Of a stretch of 64,000 nucleotides of DNA, positions 25,618 to 36,505 are shown one piece after another (the first letter of the stretch is position 1; each line of letters begins with the position of its first letter). This DNA comes from Streptomyces marokkonensis. Its GTDB lineage: Bacteria; Actinomycetota; Actinomycetes; Streptomycetales; Streptomycetaceae. The stretch lies in contig NZ_VSKS01000026.1 of NCBI RefSeq assembly GCF_008312835.1, forward strand, positions 38,536 through 102,535, given 5' to 3'. The position numbers and the translations under genes are program-made. The notes below the pieces were generated by a model. That model was not told the origin of the DNA and did no database searches. It saw only the letters and a program-made list of their open reading frames with translations.

Positions 25618-27221
25618 CCGCGGTCGGCTGGCTCCCCGCCGGCGCCGAGGAACTCTTCGGTGCGGAGGCCACGGCGGAGGAGTCGTACGGCGTCCTGACC
25701 GTCGACGTACCGCCCGCCTCCTGGATCGACGCCCTGAGGGCCGCGCGCGACCGTGTCGGCTGCACCTTCTTCGACTGGCTGAGCGCGGTCGACGAACCCG
25801 GCACCGGATTCCGCGTCACGGCGCACGTCGCCGCCCTGGCTCCGGTACGGCGCCTGCTGCTGCGCACCACGGTGCCGCACGAGGCCCCGACGCTGCCGTC
25901 CGCCGTGGACGTCTACGCGGGCGCCGCCTGGCACGAACGCGAGACGCACGAGATGTTCGGCGTCGACTTCACGGGCCACCCCGGCCTGGACCACCTGCTC
26001 CTGCCGGACACCTTCGAGGGCCACCCCCTGCGCAAGGACTTCGTCCTCGCGGCCCGGGTCGCCAAGGCCTGGCCCGGCGCGAAGGAACCCGGGGAGCCTG
26101 CGGCGGGCGCGGCGCACGGTGGCCCCAAGCGCCGCCAGATGCTTCCCCCCGGCGTCCCCGACCCGAACGAGTGGGGTCCCCTGAAGGGCCAGCTCCCCCC
26201 GGCCCCCGCCCGCCCGGCCCGGGGCGCGGGCAGGCCGGCGGCAGCCGGGGCACGAACCCCCGGCGACCGCCCGCCGCGCCGTACCCGTACGGCGTCGGAG
26301 GGCTCGGCGAGCCAGGCGGCCACCACTGAGCCTTCCGCCCAGCCTCCGGCCTCCCCGCGCCGTGCCCGTACGGCGGCTGAGGGCTCGGCGAGCCAGGCGG
26401 GCGGTCCGGAGGCTCCGGCGCGTCGGGCGCGGAGCGCGAGTGAGGGGTCGGCGTCGCAGCGTTCGGATACGCCCGCCGCCGGCGGCCCCCGCCGGGCGCG
26501 CACCGCGTCCGAGGGGTCGGTGAGCCGGCGTGCCGCGGCGGACGGAGCGGCGGCAGCGGGTGAGGAAGCCGCCCCCACCGAGGGCAGGCCCGACCACAGG
26601 CCCCCCGCCGCCCCGCGCAGCCCTGACGCCCCCTGGCACCACGCCCGCCCGGCCTTCACCGAACCGGAACCGGAACGCAACCCGCAGCCCGGCGCCGCCC
26701 CCCAGTCCGGGACCGGCACCGAGCCCGGGACCGGCACCGAGCCCGGGACCGGGCCGCCCACCGAGCGCGAGCCCGAGTCCGGGCCCGGCACCGGAACTCA
26801 GGCCGGGTCTCCCACCGAGCCCGAGGCCGGGTCTCCCAGCGAGCGCGAGGCCGGGCGGCCCGAGCGTGAGCCTGAGGCCGGGTCTCCCAGCGAGCGCGAG
26901 GCCGGGCGGCCCGAGCGTGAGCCTGAGGCCGGGTCTCCCAGCGAGCGCGAGGCCGGGCGGCCCGAGCGTGAGCCTGAGGCCGGGTCTCCCAGCGAGCGCG
27001 AGGCCGGGCGGCCCGAGCGTGAGCCCGGTACCGAGCCCCAGGGTCGGCCGCCCACCGAGCGCGGGGCCGAACCCGGCGCCGATCCGGACCGCGCTTCCGT
27101 CGCCGAACCGGAGCCCGGGACCGACGGCGGATCCCGAGCCGCCGCCGACACCCGCCCGGGGACCGGTGGCGGCGACCCCGAGACCACCACCCCCGAAGAC
27201 CCGTCAGGAGGCCCGCGGTGA
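25614..27221 (+). CDS. nuoC: NuoC-like 30-kDa subunit with long repetitive tail
   Basis: The 535-residue protein contains a normal NuoC domain only in about residues 1-165. The family signature is present in [39 protein letters not shown]-type sequence (about 103-142). About 370 residues follow of low-complexity, charged, disordered tail. It includes four degenerate copies of [13 protein letters not shown], a GTEPGT repeat, and four almost identical 17-residue copies beginning [15 protein letters not shown]. No NuoD domain is fused, although C and D are often fused in other bacteria. The tail reads through in frame without stops and ends in GTGA overlap with nuoH, so it is really translated sequence rather than a stop loss into a spacer. 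Role of the tail unknown. Confidence 0.88.
   Translation: MTAVGWLPAGAEELFGAEATAEESYGVLTVDVPPASWIDALRAARDRVGCTFFDWLSAVDEPGTGFRVTAHVAALAPVRRLLLRTTVPHEAPTLPSAVDVYAGAAWHERETHEMFGVDFTGHPGLDHLLLPDTFEGHPLRKDFVLAARVAKAWPGAKEPGEPAAGAAHGGPKRRQMLPPGVPDPNEWGPLKGQLPPAPARPARGAGRPAAAGARTPGDRPPRRTRTASEGSASQAATTEPSAQPPASPRRARTAAEGSASQAGGPEAPARRARSASEGSASQRSDTPAAGGPRRARTASEGSVSRRAAADGAAAAGEEAAPTEGRPDHRPPAAPRSPDAPWHHARPAFTEPEPERNPQPGAAPQSGTGTEPGTGTEPGTGPPTEREPESGPGTGTQAGSPTEPEAGSPSEREAGRPEREPEAGSPSEREAGRPEREPEAGSPSEREAGRPEREPEAGSPSEREAGRPEREPGTEPQGRPPTERGAEPGADPDRASVAEPEPGTDGGSRAAADTRPGTGGGDPETTTPEDPSGGPR
26823..27026 (+). repeat. Four tandem 51-bp in-frame repeats in nuoC
   Basis: Units run 26823-26873, 26874-26924, 26925-26975 and 26976-27026. 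They are near-identical at DNA level (the last ends CCC instead of CCT) and each encodes 17 residues. Identity between copies suggests recent unequal crossing-over or slippage, so copy number should vary between strains. Short reads may collapse them. Confidence 0.95.
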
Positions 27222-28186
27222 ACGACGTGCTCGACGTCGCCCTGCGACTCCTGGTCGTGTTCGTCGTCTTCCTCACCTTCCCCCTGATCGTGGGTCAGAC
27301 CGAGCACAAGGTGATGGCCCACATGCAGGGCCGCCTCGGCCCGATGTACGCCGGTGGCTTCCACGGCTGGGCCCAGCTCATCGCCGACGGCGTGAAGTTC
27401 GCGCAGAAGGAGGACGTGGTCCCGGCCGGCGCGGACCGCCGCATCTTCCAGCTCGCCCCCGCCGTCGCCCTCCTGCCGTACCTCCTCGTCCTGCTCGCCA
27501 TCCCGATCGGCCCGGGCGAGGGCGCGGTCGGCCAGGTGCTGGACGCCGGCGTGTTCTTCGTGCTCGCCGTCATGGGCGTCGGCGTCCTCGGCTCGCTCAT
27601 GGCGGGCTGGGCCTCCGCCAACAAGTTCTCCCTCCTCGGCGGCCTGCGCACCGCGGCCCAGCTCCTCGCGTACGAACTCCCGATGCTGCTCACCGCCGCC
27701 TCCGTGGCGATGGCGGCCGGCACGGTCTCCCTCGTCGGCATCCTCGACGCCTTCGAGTGGTGGTGGCTGCCCTGGCAGATCACCGGCGCGCTCGTCTTCT
27801 TCGTCGCCGGCCTCGCCGAACTCCAGCGGCCCCCCTTCGACATGCCCGTCGCCGACTCCGAGATCATCTTCGGCGCGTACACCGAGTACACCGGTCTGCG
27901 CTTCGCCCTCTTCCTCCTCGCCGAGTACGCGGGGATCGTCGTCCTGTGCGGACTGACCACCGTTCTGTTCCTGGGCGGCTGGCACGGCCCCTGGGGCGCC
28001 GACGGACTCGGCTGGGCCTGGACCCTGCTCAAGACCGCGGTCCTCGCCTTCGTCGTCATCTGGCTCCGCGTCACCTACCCCCGGCTGCGCGAGGACCAGC
28101 TCCAGAAGCTCTCCTGGACCCTCCTCGTCCCCCTGTCCCTCGCTCAGATCGCCCTCACCGGCATCGTCAAGGTGGTGTTCCTCTAG
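27218..28186 (+). CDS. nuoH: Alternative complex I subunit H
   Basis: The 322-residue membrane subunit has about eight helices and typical NuoH motifs: [22 protein letters not shown] in the first cytosolic loop and [15 protein letters not shown], the acidic quinone-channel loop. It forms the quinone-binding chamber and links the peripheral arm to the proton pumps. Starts by GTGA overlap with nuoC and ends by TAGTG overlap with nuoI. Confidence 0.96.
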   Translation: MNDVLDVALRLLVVFVVFLTFPLIVGQTEHKVMAHMQGRLGPMYAGGFHGWAQLIADGVKFAQKEDVVPAGADRRIFQLAPAVALLPYLLVLLAIPIGPGEGAVGQVLDAGVFFVLAVMGVGVLGSLMAGWASANKFSLLGGLRTAAQLLAYELPMLLTAASVAMAAGTVSLVGILDAFEWWWLPWQITGALVFFVAGLAELQRPPFDMPVADSEIIFGAYTEYTGLRFALFLLAEYAGIVVLCGLTTVLFLGGWHGPWGADGLGWAWTLLKTAVLAFVVIWLRVTYPRLREDQLQKLSWTLLVPLSLAQIALTGIVKVVFL

Positions 28187-28737
28187 TGGCCCCGATCCCC
28201 GGCTCCGGCCTGGCCAAGGGCCTGGCCGTCACCCTGCGGACGATGACGAGGAAATCCGTCACCGCCCCGTACCCGGACACCCAGCCCGACCTCCCGCCCC
28301 GCACCCGCGGCGTGATCGGCCTGTTCGAGGAGAACTGCACGGTCTGCATGCTGTGCGCCCGCGAGTGCCCGGACTGGTGCATCTACATCGACTCCCACAA
28401 GGAGACGGTCCCGGCGGCGACCCCCGGCGGCCGCGAACGCAGCCGCAACGTCCTCGACCGCTTCGCCATCGACTTCTCCCTGTGCATGTACTGCGGCATC
28501 TGCATCGAGGTCTGTCCTTTCGACGCCCTGTTCTGGTCCCCGGAGTTCGAGTACGCCGAGACCGACATCCGCGACCTCACCCACGAACGCGACAAGCTCC
28601 GCGAGTGGATGTGGACCGTCCCGGCCCCGCCCGCCCTCGACCCCGGCGCCGAGGAGCCGAAGGAACTCGCCGCCGCCCGCAAGACCGCCGACAAGCTCGC
28701 CGCCGCCCAGGCCGAACCGCAGGAGGAGGAGTCGTGA
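28186..28737 (+). CDS. nuoI: Alternative complex I subunit I (two [4Fe-4S])
   Basis: The 183-residue ferredoxin-like subunit has two complete cluster motifs, [12 protein letters not shown] (about 48-59) and [12 protein letters not shown] (about 101-112), which carry clusters N6a and N6b. A 45-residue acidic/Ala-rich C-terminus extends beyond the core. GTG 28186 overlaps the nuoH stop and GTGA overlaps nuoJ. In an enzyme lacking NuoEFG this subunit is the natural entry point for electrons from ferredoxin. Confidence 0.96.
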   Translation: MAPIPGSGLAKGLAVTLRTMTRKSVTAPYPDTQPDLPPRTRGVIGLFEENCTVCMLCARECPDWCIYIDSHKETVPAATPGGRERSRNVLDRFAIDFSLCMYCGICIEVCPFDALFWSPEFEYAETDIRDLTHERDKLREWMWTVPAPPALDPGAEEPKELAAARKTADKLAAAQAEPQEEES

Positions 28738-29369
28738 CCCTCGCCGCAGCCGCAGGAACGGCCGCGCACGCCACGACCGCCACCGCCGCCGAGACGCACG
28801 GCTTCCTCTCCCCGACCGGGGTGGAGATCGCCTTCCTCCTCGTCGGCCTGGTCACCCTCGGGGCCGCCGTCATCACCGTCACCACCCGGCAGCTGGTGCA
28901 CGCCGCCCTGTGGCTGGTGGTGGCCCTCGGTGGCCTCGCCGTCGAATACCTGCTGCTCACCGCGGAGTTCATCGCCTGGGTGCAGGTCCTCATCTACGTC
29001 GGTTCCGTCGTCGTCCTCCTCCTGTTCGGGCTGATGCTCACCCGGGCCCCCATCGGCCGCTCACCGGACGCCGACTCCGGCAACCGGTGGGTCGCCCTCG
29101 CCGTGTCCGTCGCCGCCGCGGCCGCCCTGGTGTGGGTGGTCGTGGACGCCTTCCGGACCACCTGGATCGACCTGGACGGCGCCCCCGCCGGCTCCACCGA
29201 GGTGACCGGCGCGAGCCTCTTCCAGCACTGGGTCCTCCCCTTCGAGGCCCTCTCCGTCCTCCTGCTCGCCGCCCTCGTCGGCGCGATCGTCCTGTCCCGC
29301 AAGGCGAAGGCCGACGCCGCGACGGCCCCCACCACGGGCACCCGGCGCGACACGGAAGGGGCCCGCTGA
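28734..29369 (+). CDS. nuoJ: Alternative complex I subunit J
   Basis: The 211-residue protein has five hydrophobic helices. It contains the NuoJ pattern [26 protein letters not shown] and [19 protein letters not shown] (the helix that bends during turnover). GTG 28734 has AGGAGGAG upstream and overlaps the nuoI stop; the stop overlaps nuoK. A short basic tail follows the last helix. Confidence 0.95.
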   Translation: MTLAAAAGTAAHATTATAAETHGFLSPTGVEIAFLLVGLVTLGAAVITVTTRQLVHAALWLVVALGGLAVEYLLLTAEFIAWVQVLIYVGSVVVLLLFGLMLTRAPIGRSPDADSGNRWVALAVSVAAAAALVWVVVDAFRTTWIDLDGAPAGSTEVTGASLFQHWVLPFEALSVLLLAALVGAIVLSRKAKADAATAPTTGTRRDTEGAR

Positions 29370-29776
29370 TGCACCTCGCCTATCCCGCCGTGCTGTCCGC
29401 CCTCCTCTTCTGCACGGGCCTGTACGGCGTCCTCGCCCGCCGCAACGCGATCCTGGTCCTGATGTCCGTCGAGCTGATGCTCAACGCCGTCAACCTGAAC
29501 CTGGTCGCCTTCGACGTCTGGCTCAGCCGGGCCGCCGAGGAAACCCTGCACTCCGGCCAGGCCCTGGCGCTGTTCACCATCGCCATCGCCGCCGCCGAGA
29601 TCGGCATCGGCCTGGCGATCGTCCTCGCCGTGTACCGCAACCGCGGCACCTCGGACATCGACAGGCTCCGCGACACCGCCGAGGGCCACGGAGGCGACGG
29701 CCCCGACGGCGACGTACCCGGCGGCGACGCCGCCGCGACCCGGGCGGCCGCCGAGAAGGCTGAGGCCACCGCGTGA
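29369..29776 (+). CDS. nuoK: Alternative complex I subunit K
   Basis: The 135-residue subunit has three helices with the conserved glutamates expected of Nuo[13 protein letters not shown] (helix 2) and [18 protein letters not shown] (helix 3). These acids lie on the proton path. A 40-residue Gly/Asp/Ala-rich tail follows the usual end near residue 98, another example of tails in this operon. Overlaps nuoJ and nuoL by 3-4 bases. Confidence 0.95.
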   Translation: MHLAYPAVLSALLFCTGLYGVLARRNAILVLMSVELMLNAVNLNLVAFDVWLSRAAEETLHSGQALALFTIAIAAAEIGIGLAIVLAVYRNRGTSDIDRLRDTAEGHGGDGPDGDVPGGDAAATRAAAEKAEATA

Positions 29777-31770
29777 CCACGACCACCCTCGCCGTCCTCG
29801 TCCCCCTCCTTCCCTTCCTCGGCGCGATCGCCGGACTGCTCCTGGGCCGCACCGCTCCCGGATTCGTCCGTCCGCTCGCCGTCCTGCCCACGTTCGTCTC
29901 GCTCGCGCTCGCCGCCGTGGTCGCCGCGCGCCAGGGCGGCGACGGGGCCGTCGACGCCGCCACCGAGCTCACTCCCACCGGCTCGGTCCCCGTCGAACTC
30001 GCCCTGCACGTCGACGGTTTCGCCGCGCTGACCGCCGTCCTGGTCACCCTCGTCGCCGGCTGTGTGCAGATCTACTCGACGGGCTACCTGCGCGACGACC
30101 CCCGCTACCCCTCCTACGCCGCCCTCGTCTCCCTGTTCACCTCCGCGATGCTCCTGGTCGTCTACTCCGGCGACCTGATGGTCCTGCTGGTCGGCTGGGA
30201 AGTCATGGGCATCTGCTCCTACTTCCTCGTCGGCCACTACTGGGAGACCCCCGAGGCGCGCGCCGCCTCCCTCAAGGCCTTCCTGGTCACCAAGCTCGGC
30301 GACGTCCCCTTCCTCATCGGCCTGTTCGCGCTGGCCACCGACGCCGGGTCCTTCCGCATCACCCGGATCCTCGGCGCCGTCGCGAACGGCGGCATCGAAC
30401 ACCCCACCCTGATCGCCCTGCTGCTCCTGGCGGGCGTGGCCGGCAAGTCGGCGCAGTTCCCGCTGCACACCTGGCTGCCCGACGCGATGGCGGGCCCGAC
30501 CCCCGTCTCCGCGCTGATCCACGCCGCGACCATGGTCGCCGCCGGTGTCTACTTCGTCGCGCGTCTCCTCCCGCTCTTCGAGGCCTCGCGGGCCGCGATG
30601 GTCGTCCTCGCCGTCATGGCCGCCGTGACCATGGCCGGCTCCGCGCTCGCCGCCCTCGCCCAGGACGACATCAAACGCGTCCTCGCCTACTCGACGATCG
30701 GCCAGCTCGGCTACATGACCGGCGCCCTCGCCGTCGCCGACCGCGGCGCCGCCGTCTTCCACCTCCTGTCCCACGGCGCCTTCAAGGCGCTGCTGTTCCT
30801 CGCCGCCGGCGTGATCATCCACGCGGCCGGCACCAACTCACTGGCCGCCATGTCCCGCATGGGCCACCTGCGCGACCGCGTCCCCGACGCCTACTGGACG
30901 ATGACCGTGGCGCTCCTCGCGCTCGCCGCGATCCCGCCGTTCAGCGGCTTCTTCTCCAAGGAGGCCGTCCTCGGGGTCGCCGAGCACGTCGTCACCGGCC
31001 ACACCGAGCACGCCCCCGCGGCGGCGGGCTGGATCGTCCTGCTCGCCGGCCTCGTCACGGCCCTATTCACCGCGGCGTACGCGACGCGCCTGTGGCTGCT
31101 GGCCTTCCGCGGGCAGGGCACCGAGGCGCCCGACCACGGCAGGCAGCCGCTGACGATGACGGTGGTGCTGTGGGTGCTCGCCGTCCCGTCCCTCGCGTTC
31201 GGCGGTCTGGCCTTCCGCGTGCTGCCCGACTGGTTCGACGGCCAGGACCTGACCCCGACGCTCACCACCTCCGTGCTCGGCACGGGCGTGGCCCTGGTCG
31301 GCGGCATCATCACCTACGCCACCTGGCGGCACACCACCGCGCACGCGGCGTCCCGCGTCCCCCTCGGGGCGGTCGCCGCCCACCCCGAGGGCGACGCCGG
31401 ACTGGTCGAGGCGGAGGCCATCGCGAGCCACGAGGCGGCCTACGGAGACATCGCGTCCGCGGCTGACCCGTCGGACCCCGGCCGGCTGCTGCTCGGCCCG
31501 CTGCACCGGCACGCGGCCGCCGGCTTTCACCTGGACGCCGTGTACACGGCCCTCTTCGTCCGCCCGGTCCGGGCCGGCGCGAGCCTCGTGCGGTTCCTCG
31601 ACCGCGAGGTCGTCGAGACCTACGTACGCGGCGCGGGCGCGCTGCCCCGCTGGCTCGGTGCCGCCGTGCGACGGGCCCAGACCGGCAATCTGCAGACCTA
31701 TGTGAGCGCGCTGCTCGCCGGCACCGTCGTCCTCGCGGTCGCCGTCGTCCTCGTCGCCACGGGAGCGTGA
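29773..31770 (+). CDS. nuoL: Alternative complex I proton-pumping subunit L
   Basis: The 665-residue antiporter-like subunit has about 15-16 helices. Core motifs are present: [17 protein letters not shown] with the key Glu, [34 protein letters not shown] with Lys and His, and FFSKEAVL. The C-terminal part includes the long lateral amphipathic helix region and a final membrane anchor. It pumps protons when coupled to the redox arm. GTG 29773 overlaps nuoK. Confidence 0.96.
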   Translation: MTTTTLAVLVPLLPFLGAIAGLLLGRTAPGFVRPLAVLPTFVSLALAAVVAARQGGDGAVDAATELTPTGSVPVELALHVDGFAALTAVLVTLVAGCVQIYSTGYLRDDPRYPSYAALVSLFTSAMLLVVYSGDLMVLLVGWEVMGICSYFLVGHYWETPEARAASLKAFLVTKLGDVPFLIGLFALATDAGSFRITRILGAVANGGIEHPTLIALLLLAGVAGKSAQFPLHTWLPDAMAGPTPVSALIHAATMVAAGVYFVARLLPLFEASRAAMVVLAVMAAVTMAGSALAALAQDDIKRVLAYSTIGQLGYMTGALAVADRGAAVFHLLSHGAFKALLFLAAGVIIHAAGTNSLAAMSRMGHLRDRVPDAYWTMTVALLALAAIPPFSGFFSKEAVLGVAEHVVTGHTEHAPAAAGWIVLLAGLVTALFTAAYATRLWLLAFRGQGTEAPDHGRQPLTMTVVLWVLAVPSLAFGGLAFRVLPDWFDGQDLTPTLTTSVLGTGVALVGGIITYATWRHTTAHAASRVPLGAVAAHPEGDAGLVEAEAIASHEAAYGDIASAADPSDPGRLLLGPLHRHAAAGFHLDAVYTALFVRPVRAGASLVRFLDREVVETYVRGAGALPRWLGAAVRRAQTGNLQTYVSALLAGTVVLAVAVVLVATGA

Positions 31771-31776
31771 GCAGGC

Positions 31777-33351
31777 GTGATCGATATCAACGAGTCCGTG
31801 ATGCAGTTCCTTCTTGCGTTCCTCGTCGTCGGCCCGCTCCTCGGCGCCGCCGCCGCCCTCCTGCCGGCTCCGCCCGGACTGAAGGGGAAGTCACCCGAGC
31901 AGGCCGTGCTCCGCCACGGCGTGACCGTCACCGGGGCGATCCTCCTCGCGGCGCTCGTCCTCGCGCTCGGCTTCGACCACGACCAGCCGTCGACGATGCA
32001 GGCCACGACCGACATCAGCTGGATCCCCGCGCTCGACGTGCGCATCCACCTCGGCACCGACGGCATCTCCCTCCCCCTCCTGGTCCTGACCGCGCTGCTG
32101 ACCTTCCTCAGCGCCCTCCACTCGTACTTCAAGCCGCCCACGGGCCCGTCCCCGAAGGCCTTCGTCGCCCTGCTGCTCGTCCTCGAGTCCGGCACCCTGG
32201 CGACCTTCGCCGTCCTCGACCTGATCCTGTTCTTCGTCGCCTTCGAGATGGTCCTCATCCCGATGTACTTCCTCATCGCCCGCTGGGGCGGCGAGGGCCG
32301 GGCCGAGGCCGCCTGGAAGTTCATCCTCTACACGCTGCTCGGCTCCGTGGTCATGCTGCTCGGCCTGCTCCTGATCGGGATCGAGGCGGGCACATTCGAC
32401 ATGGTGGCACTCGCCACTGACAACGGCCGGTCCCTGACCACGTCCGTGCAGGTCATCGCCGTTCTGGCGATCGGGATCGGGCTCGCGGTCAAGACCCCGA
32501 TGTGGCCACTGCACAGCTGGCTGCCCGACGCCCACACCGCCGCGCCGACCGTCGGCTCTGTCCTGCTGGCCGGCGTCCTGCTGAAGATGGGCACGTACGG
32601 ATTCGTCCGGATCCTGCTGCCCGCGGCGCCGGACGGCTTCCGCACCTTCGCGCCCTACCTCGCCGCGTTCGCCGTCGTCGGGATCATCTACGGATCCCTC
32701 GCCTGCCTGGCCCTCGCCGGACGCGGAGCCAAGGGCGACCTCAAACGCCTCATCGCCTACTCCTCCGTCGGCCACATGGGCTTCGTCCTCCTCGGCATCG
32801 CGACCATGACCCCCACCGGCGTCAACGGCGCCCTCTTCGCCAACGTCGCCCACGGCCTCATCACCGGCCTGCTGTTCTTCCTGGTCGGCGGCCTCAAGGA
32901 CCGCACCGGCAGCACCGACCTCGACACCCTCGCCCGGGAGACCGGCGCCGCCCTCTACGGCAGGGCCCCGCGCCTCGGCGGCCTGCTCGCCTTCGCCGCC
33001 GTCGCCTCCCTCGGCCTGCCCGGCCTCGCCGGATTCTGGGGCGAGATGCTCGCCCTCTTCGGCGCCTTCGACCCCGCCGAGGGACTCAGCCGCCCCGCCT
33101 TCCTGACGTTCATGGCGATCGGCGCGTTCGGCACCCTGCTGACGGCCGCCTACCTGCTGATCGTGGTCCGCCGGGTCTGCATGGGCGCCGTCCCGCAGGA
33201 CGCCCCGCACCTCACCGACGTGCGCTCCTACGAGTTCGCGGCCTGGACCCCGCTCGTCGTCCTCACCGTCGTCGCCGGGCTGTGGCCGGGGGCCCTCCTC
33301 GGACTGACCGATCCGGCCGTGCAGCAGCTCCTCCCAGGAGGCACCCGATGA
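31777..33351 (+). CDS. nuoM: Alternative complex I proton-pumping subunit M
   Basis: The 524-residue antiporter-like subunit has about 14 helices. FFVAFEMVLIPMYFLIARWG contains the conserved glutamate. KTPMWPLHSWLPDAHTAAPTVGSVLLAGVLLKMGTYG holds the conserved Lys/His, and YSSVGHMGFV is also typical. A GTG at 31777 lies 6 bases after nuoL. Its stop overlaps the nuoN start (ATGA). Confidence 0.96.
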   Translation: MIDINESVMQFLLAFLVVGPLLGAAAALLPAPPGLKGKSPEQAVLRHGVTVTGAILLAALVLALGFDHDQPSTMQATTDISWIPALDVRIHLGTDGISLPLLVLTALLTFLSALHSYFKPPTGPSPKAFVALLLVLESGTLATFAVLDLILFFVAFEMVLIPMYFLIARWGGEGRAEAAWKFILYTLLGSVVMLLGLLLIGIEAGTFDMVALATDNGRSLTTSVQVIAVLAIGIGLAVKTPMWPLHSWLPDAHTAAPTVGSVLLAGVLLKMGTYGFVRILLPAAPDGFRTFAPYLAAFAVVGIIYGSLACLALAGRGAKGDLKRLIAYSSVGHMGFVLLGIATMTPTGVNGALFANVAHGLITGLLFFLVGGLKDRTGSTDLDTLARETGAALYGRAPRLGGLLAFAAVASLGLPGLAGFWGEMLALFGAFDPAEGLSRPAFLTFMAIGAFGTLLTAAYLLIVVRRVCMGAVPQDAPHLTDVRSYEFAAWTPLVVLTVVAGLWPGALLGLTDPAVQQLLPGGTR

Positions 33352-34847
33352 GCTCCCTCGTCCAGTCCGTCGACTGGCTGGCCATCGCGCCGCCCACCAT
33401 CGCGGCGGTCGTCGGACTCGTCGTCCTCGTCGCCGACCTGTTCGTCGGCGAGAGCCGGAAACCGCTGCTCGGCTGGGTCTCGGTGGCAGGACTCGCCGCC
33501 GCCACGCTCATGCTGCTGCCCCTCCTCGACGCCGACCGCGGCACCTTCTGCCTGGTCGGCGAGACCGGCGTGTGCAGCTACACCGCGGACCGCTTCACCC
33601 TCGTCATCCAGTTCCTGGTGCTCGGCGGCGCCCTCCTGGCCGCCCTGCTGTCGGTCACCGCCCTGAAGGACGAGGGCAAACGGCTGCCCGAGGGGGAGTA
33701 CTGGTTCCTGTTCCTCTCCTCCGCGGCCGGTGCCGCCCTGCTGCCCGCCTCCCGCGACCTGGCGACCCTCGTCGTGGCCCTCGAGGTCGCCTCCCTGCCC
33801 GCCTTCGCCCTGGTGGGCCTGCGGCACGGTGACCGGAAGTCCTCCGAAGCGGCCCTGAAGTTCTTCCTGTCCTCCGTCACCGCCACCGCGGTCAGCCTGC
33901 TCGGCATCAGCTTCGTCTACGCGGCCACCGGAACCCTCCACCTCACCCTGGTCGCCGAGCGGATCCAGACCGTCGACGGACAGCTCCACACGCTCGCCCA
34001 GACCGGCGTCGTCCTCACCCTCGTCGGCTTCGCCTTCAAGACGGCCGCCGTCCCCTTCCACTTCTGGGTCCCCGACACCTACGTGGGCGCCCCCCTGCCG
34101 ATCGCCGCGTACCTGTCGGTCATCGGCAAGGCGGTCGGCTTCTCCGGTCTGATCCTCGTCACCGTCGTCGCCCTGCCGTCCTACGCCGACGTGTGGGGCC
34201 CCGCCCTCGCCGCGCTGGCCGCCCTCACCATGACCGTCGGCAACGTCGGCGCCCTCCGGCAGCGCGCCACGCGCGCGTACAGCGCGGTGCGCCTCCTCGC
34301 CTGGTCGTCCGTCGGCCAGGCCGGCTACCTCCTGGTGCCGATCGCCGCCGCCGCGTACTCCGACGACGCCGAGAAGTCGATCGGATCCACCCTCGCCTAC
34401 GCCCTCATGTACGGCGTTGTGAACCTGGGCGCGTTCGCGGTGGCCGCCCTCGTGGGCCGCGCGCACCGTCTCAACCGCGTCGCCGACTACCGGGGCCTGT
34501 ACGCCTCCAGCCCTCTCACCGCGCTCCTCCTGGGCTTCTTCCTGCTCTGCCTCGCCGGGCTCCCGCCGGGCATCATCGGCCTCTTCGCCAAGGTCACCGT
34601 GTTCGCGGCGGCCGTCGACGCCGGACTCGGCTGGCTCGCCGTCGTCATGGCCGTCAACGTCGTCATCGCGCTGGTCTACTACCTCCAGTGGACGGCCCTG
34701 CTGTTCCGCGCCCCCGAGGGCGAGCCGGCCCGGCACCGCCTCCCCGCCCCCCTCACCGCCGCGATCGCCCTGACCGGCGTCGCCGGCATCGCCCTGTCGG
34801 GCGCACCCCAACTGGTCCTCCGCTTCACCGACACCGGACTCTTCTGA
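33348..34847 (+). CDS. nuoN: Alternative complex I proton-pumping subunit N
   Basis: This 499-residue antiporter-like subunit ends the operon. Typical motifs are ALEVASLPAFALVGLRHGD, FKTAAVPFHFWVPDTYVGAPLPIAAYLSVIGKAVGF and WSSVGQAGYLL. About 14 helices. ATG 33348 overlaps nuoM. The 275 bases after it, before htpX, hold no gene and no clear terminator hairpin with a U-tract, although several GC-rich palindromes (CGCGCG runs) occur near 34870-34905. Confidence 0.96.
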   Translation: MSSLVQSVDWLAIAPPTIAAVVGLVVLVADLFVGESRKPLLGWVSVAGLAAATLMLLPLLDADRGTFCLVGETGVCSYTADRFTLVIQFLVLGGALLAALLSVTALKDEGKRLPEGEYWFLFLSSAAGAALLPASRDLATLVVALEVASLPAFALVGLRHGDRKSSEAALKFFLSSVTATAVSLLGISFVYAATGTLHLTLVAERIQTVDGQLHTLAQTGVVLTLVGFAFKTAAVPFHFWVPDTYVGAPLPIAAYLSVIGKAVGFSGLILVTVVALPSYADVWGPALAALAALTMTVGNVGALRQRATRAYSAVRLLAWSSVGQAGYLLVPIAAAAYSDDAEKSIGSTLAYALMYGVVNLGAFAVAALVGRAHRLNRVADYRGLYASSPLTALLLGFFLLCLAGLPPGIIGLFAKVTVFAAAVDAGLGWLAVVMAVNVVIALVYYLQWTALLFRAPEGEPARHRLPAPLTAAIALTGVAGIALSGAPQLVLRFTDTGLF

Positions 34848-35122
34848 GCACACCGGGCCGCCTCCCGCACGCGCGCGTCAGGCCACCCGACGCCCACGCG
34901 CGCGTGCCGGCCGGGGCGCCCTCCGGGGCCGCCCGGGACGGCCGTCACCCGGACGGTTTACACGCGCCACCGCGCGCACAAGGGAACTAGTGCCCCTCGC
35001 CTGGCGTTGACCGGTACGGGAGGGTCCACTGGACGTGACACCGCGAGACCAGTGGGCAGCGCAGGTCAGAAGGAAGATCAGCAAGCGAGGTTCCCCCTGC
35101 CGCACGATTTGGAGGGCGTACC

Positions 35123-35986
35123 GTGCACCGCCGGCACAACGGGCTCAGGACCGCAGTCCTCCTCGGGGGACTGTCCGCACTCATCATCGTCATCGGCAGC
35201 TTCTTCGGCCGTACGGGGCTCGTCGTCGCCGTCCTGATCGCGCTGGGCACCAACGCGTACGCGTACTGGAACAGCGACAAGCTGGCCCTGCGGGCGATGC
35301 GCGCCCGCCCGGTGAGCGAGTTCGAGGCCCCGGGGCTGTACCGGATGGTCCGTGAGCTCTCCACGCAGGCCCGCCAGCCCATGCCCCGCCTGTACATCTC
35401 CCCGACGGAGGCACCCAACGCCTTCGCCACCGGCCGCAACCCGCGCAACGCGGCGGTGTGCTGCACCGAGGGCATCCTGCGCCTGCTCGACGAGCGGGAA
35501 CTGCGCGGCGTCATCGGCCACGAGCTCAGTCATGTCTACAACCGCGACATCCTGATCTCCTCGGTCGCCGGTGCCCTCGCCTCCGTGATCATGTTCCTGG
35601 TCAACTTCGCCTGGCTGATCCCCATCGGCCGCTCGGACGACGACGACGGCCCCGGTCTGCTCGGCATGCTGCTGATCATGATCCTCGGCCCGCTCGCCGC
35701 GTCCCTCATCCAACTGGCCATCAGCCGCTCCCGGGAGTACGAGGCCGACGCCTCGGGCGCGCAGCTGACCGGCGATCCACTCGCCCTCGCCCGCGCCCTG
35801 CGCAAACTGGAACGCGGCACCAAGCAGCTTCCGCTGCCCCCCGAGCCCCGCATCGAGACGGCCAGCCACATGATGATCGCCAACCCGTTCCGTCCGGGGC
35901 AGGGGCTTGCGAAGATGTTCTCCACCCACCCGCCGATGGCGGAACGCATCGCCCGGCTCGAGAAAATGGCAGGTCCCCACCAGTGA
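35123..35986 (+). CDS. htpX: HtpX-type membrane zinc metalloprotease (M48)
   Basis: The 287-residue protease has two N-terminal helices (about 10-45), the zinc site HELSH (133-137) with catalytic Glu134, two further helices (about 145-165, 175-195), and the third ligand region [15 protein letters not shown]. It degrades misfolded membrane proteins in the cytoplasmic membrane. GTG 35123 follows GGAGGGC. A TTGACC lies near 35006 but no matching -10 was seen. No HspR-type operator was recognised. Stop overlaps the YccF gene. Confidence 0.95.
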   Translation: MHRRHNGLRTAVLLGGLSALIIVIGSFFGRTGLVVAVLIALGTNAYAYWNSDKLALRAMRARPVSEFEAPGLYRMVRELSTQARQPMPRLYISPTEAPNAFATGRNPRNAAVCCTEGILRLLDERELRGVIGHELSHVYNRDILISSVAGALASVIMFLVNFAWLIPIGRSDDDDGPGLLGMLLIMILGPLAASLIQLAISRSREYEADASGAQLTGDPLALARALRKLERGTKQLPLPPEPRIETASHMMIANPFRPGQGLAKMFSTHPPMAERIARLEKMAGPHQ

Positions 35987-36378
35987 AGACCATCCTGAAT
36001 CTCATATGGCTCGTCTTCAGCGGCTTCTGGCTGTTCCTCGGCTACCTGCTCGCGGGCGTGCTGCTCTGCATCACGATCATCGGCATCCCCTTCGGCGTCG
36101 CCGCGTTCCGCATCGGTGTCTACGCCCTGTGGCCCTTCGGGTACACGACGGTCGAGCGCCGGGACGCGGGCGCCCCTTCCTTCCTCGTCAACGTGCTGTG
36201 GCTGCTCCTGGCCGGCTGGTGGCTGGCGCTCGGTCACATCGTCACCGGCATCGCGCTGTGCGTGACGATCATCGGAATCCCGCTCGGCCTCGCCAACTTC
36301 AAGCTGATCCCGGTCTCACTGTTCCCGCTGGGCCGTGAGATCGTGCGCACCGACCGGGCGTTCACAGAGCGCTGGTAG
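35983..36378 (+). CDS. YccF-family inner-membrane protein
   Basis: The 131-residue protein has two repeated halves, each with a hydrophobic pair around the motif [16 protein letters not shown] (first) and [16 protein letters not shown] (second), the YccF domain. Function is unknown in any organism. GTG 35983 overlaps the htpX stop, so it is co-translated with the protease. The last codons and stop lie within a 19-base tandem duplication. Confidence 0.92.
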   Translation: MKTILNLIWLVFSGFWLFLGYLLAGVLLCITIIGIPFGVAAFRIGVYALWPFGYTTVERRDAGAPSFLVNVLWLLLAGWWLALGHIVTGIALCVTIIGIPLGLANFKLIPVSLFPLGREIVRTDRAFTERW

Positions 36379-36401
36379 GGCAACAGAGCGCTGGTAGGGC
36401 A
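36364..36401 (+). repeat. 19-bp tandem duplication over the yccF stop codon
   Basis: ACAGAGCGCTGGTAGGGCA occurs at 36364-36382 and again immediately at 36383-36401. The first copy contains the last codons and the TAG of the YccF gene; the second repeats them outside the gene. It does not change the protein. Confidence 0.95.
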
Positions 36402-36505
36402 GGGGACCCACTCGCAGGTCCCCGGCCCGGCCCGGGAGTTGTCCACAACCCCGAGGTTGTCCACAGGCCCGCACGGCTGTCAGTGGCGGCGCCCATCATG
36501 AACCC

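Noticed and set aside
26823-27026. Regular 51-bp repeats considered as a CRISPR array
   Set aside because: Repeats are directly adjacent with no spacers and encode 17 residues each in the NuoC frame; no cas genes nearby.
34848-35122. HspR (HAIR) operator before htpX
   Set aside because: No CTTGAGT-N7-ACTCAAG-like sequence was seen; only an isolated TTGACC.
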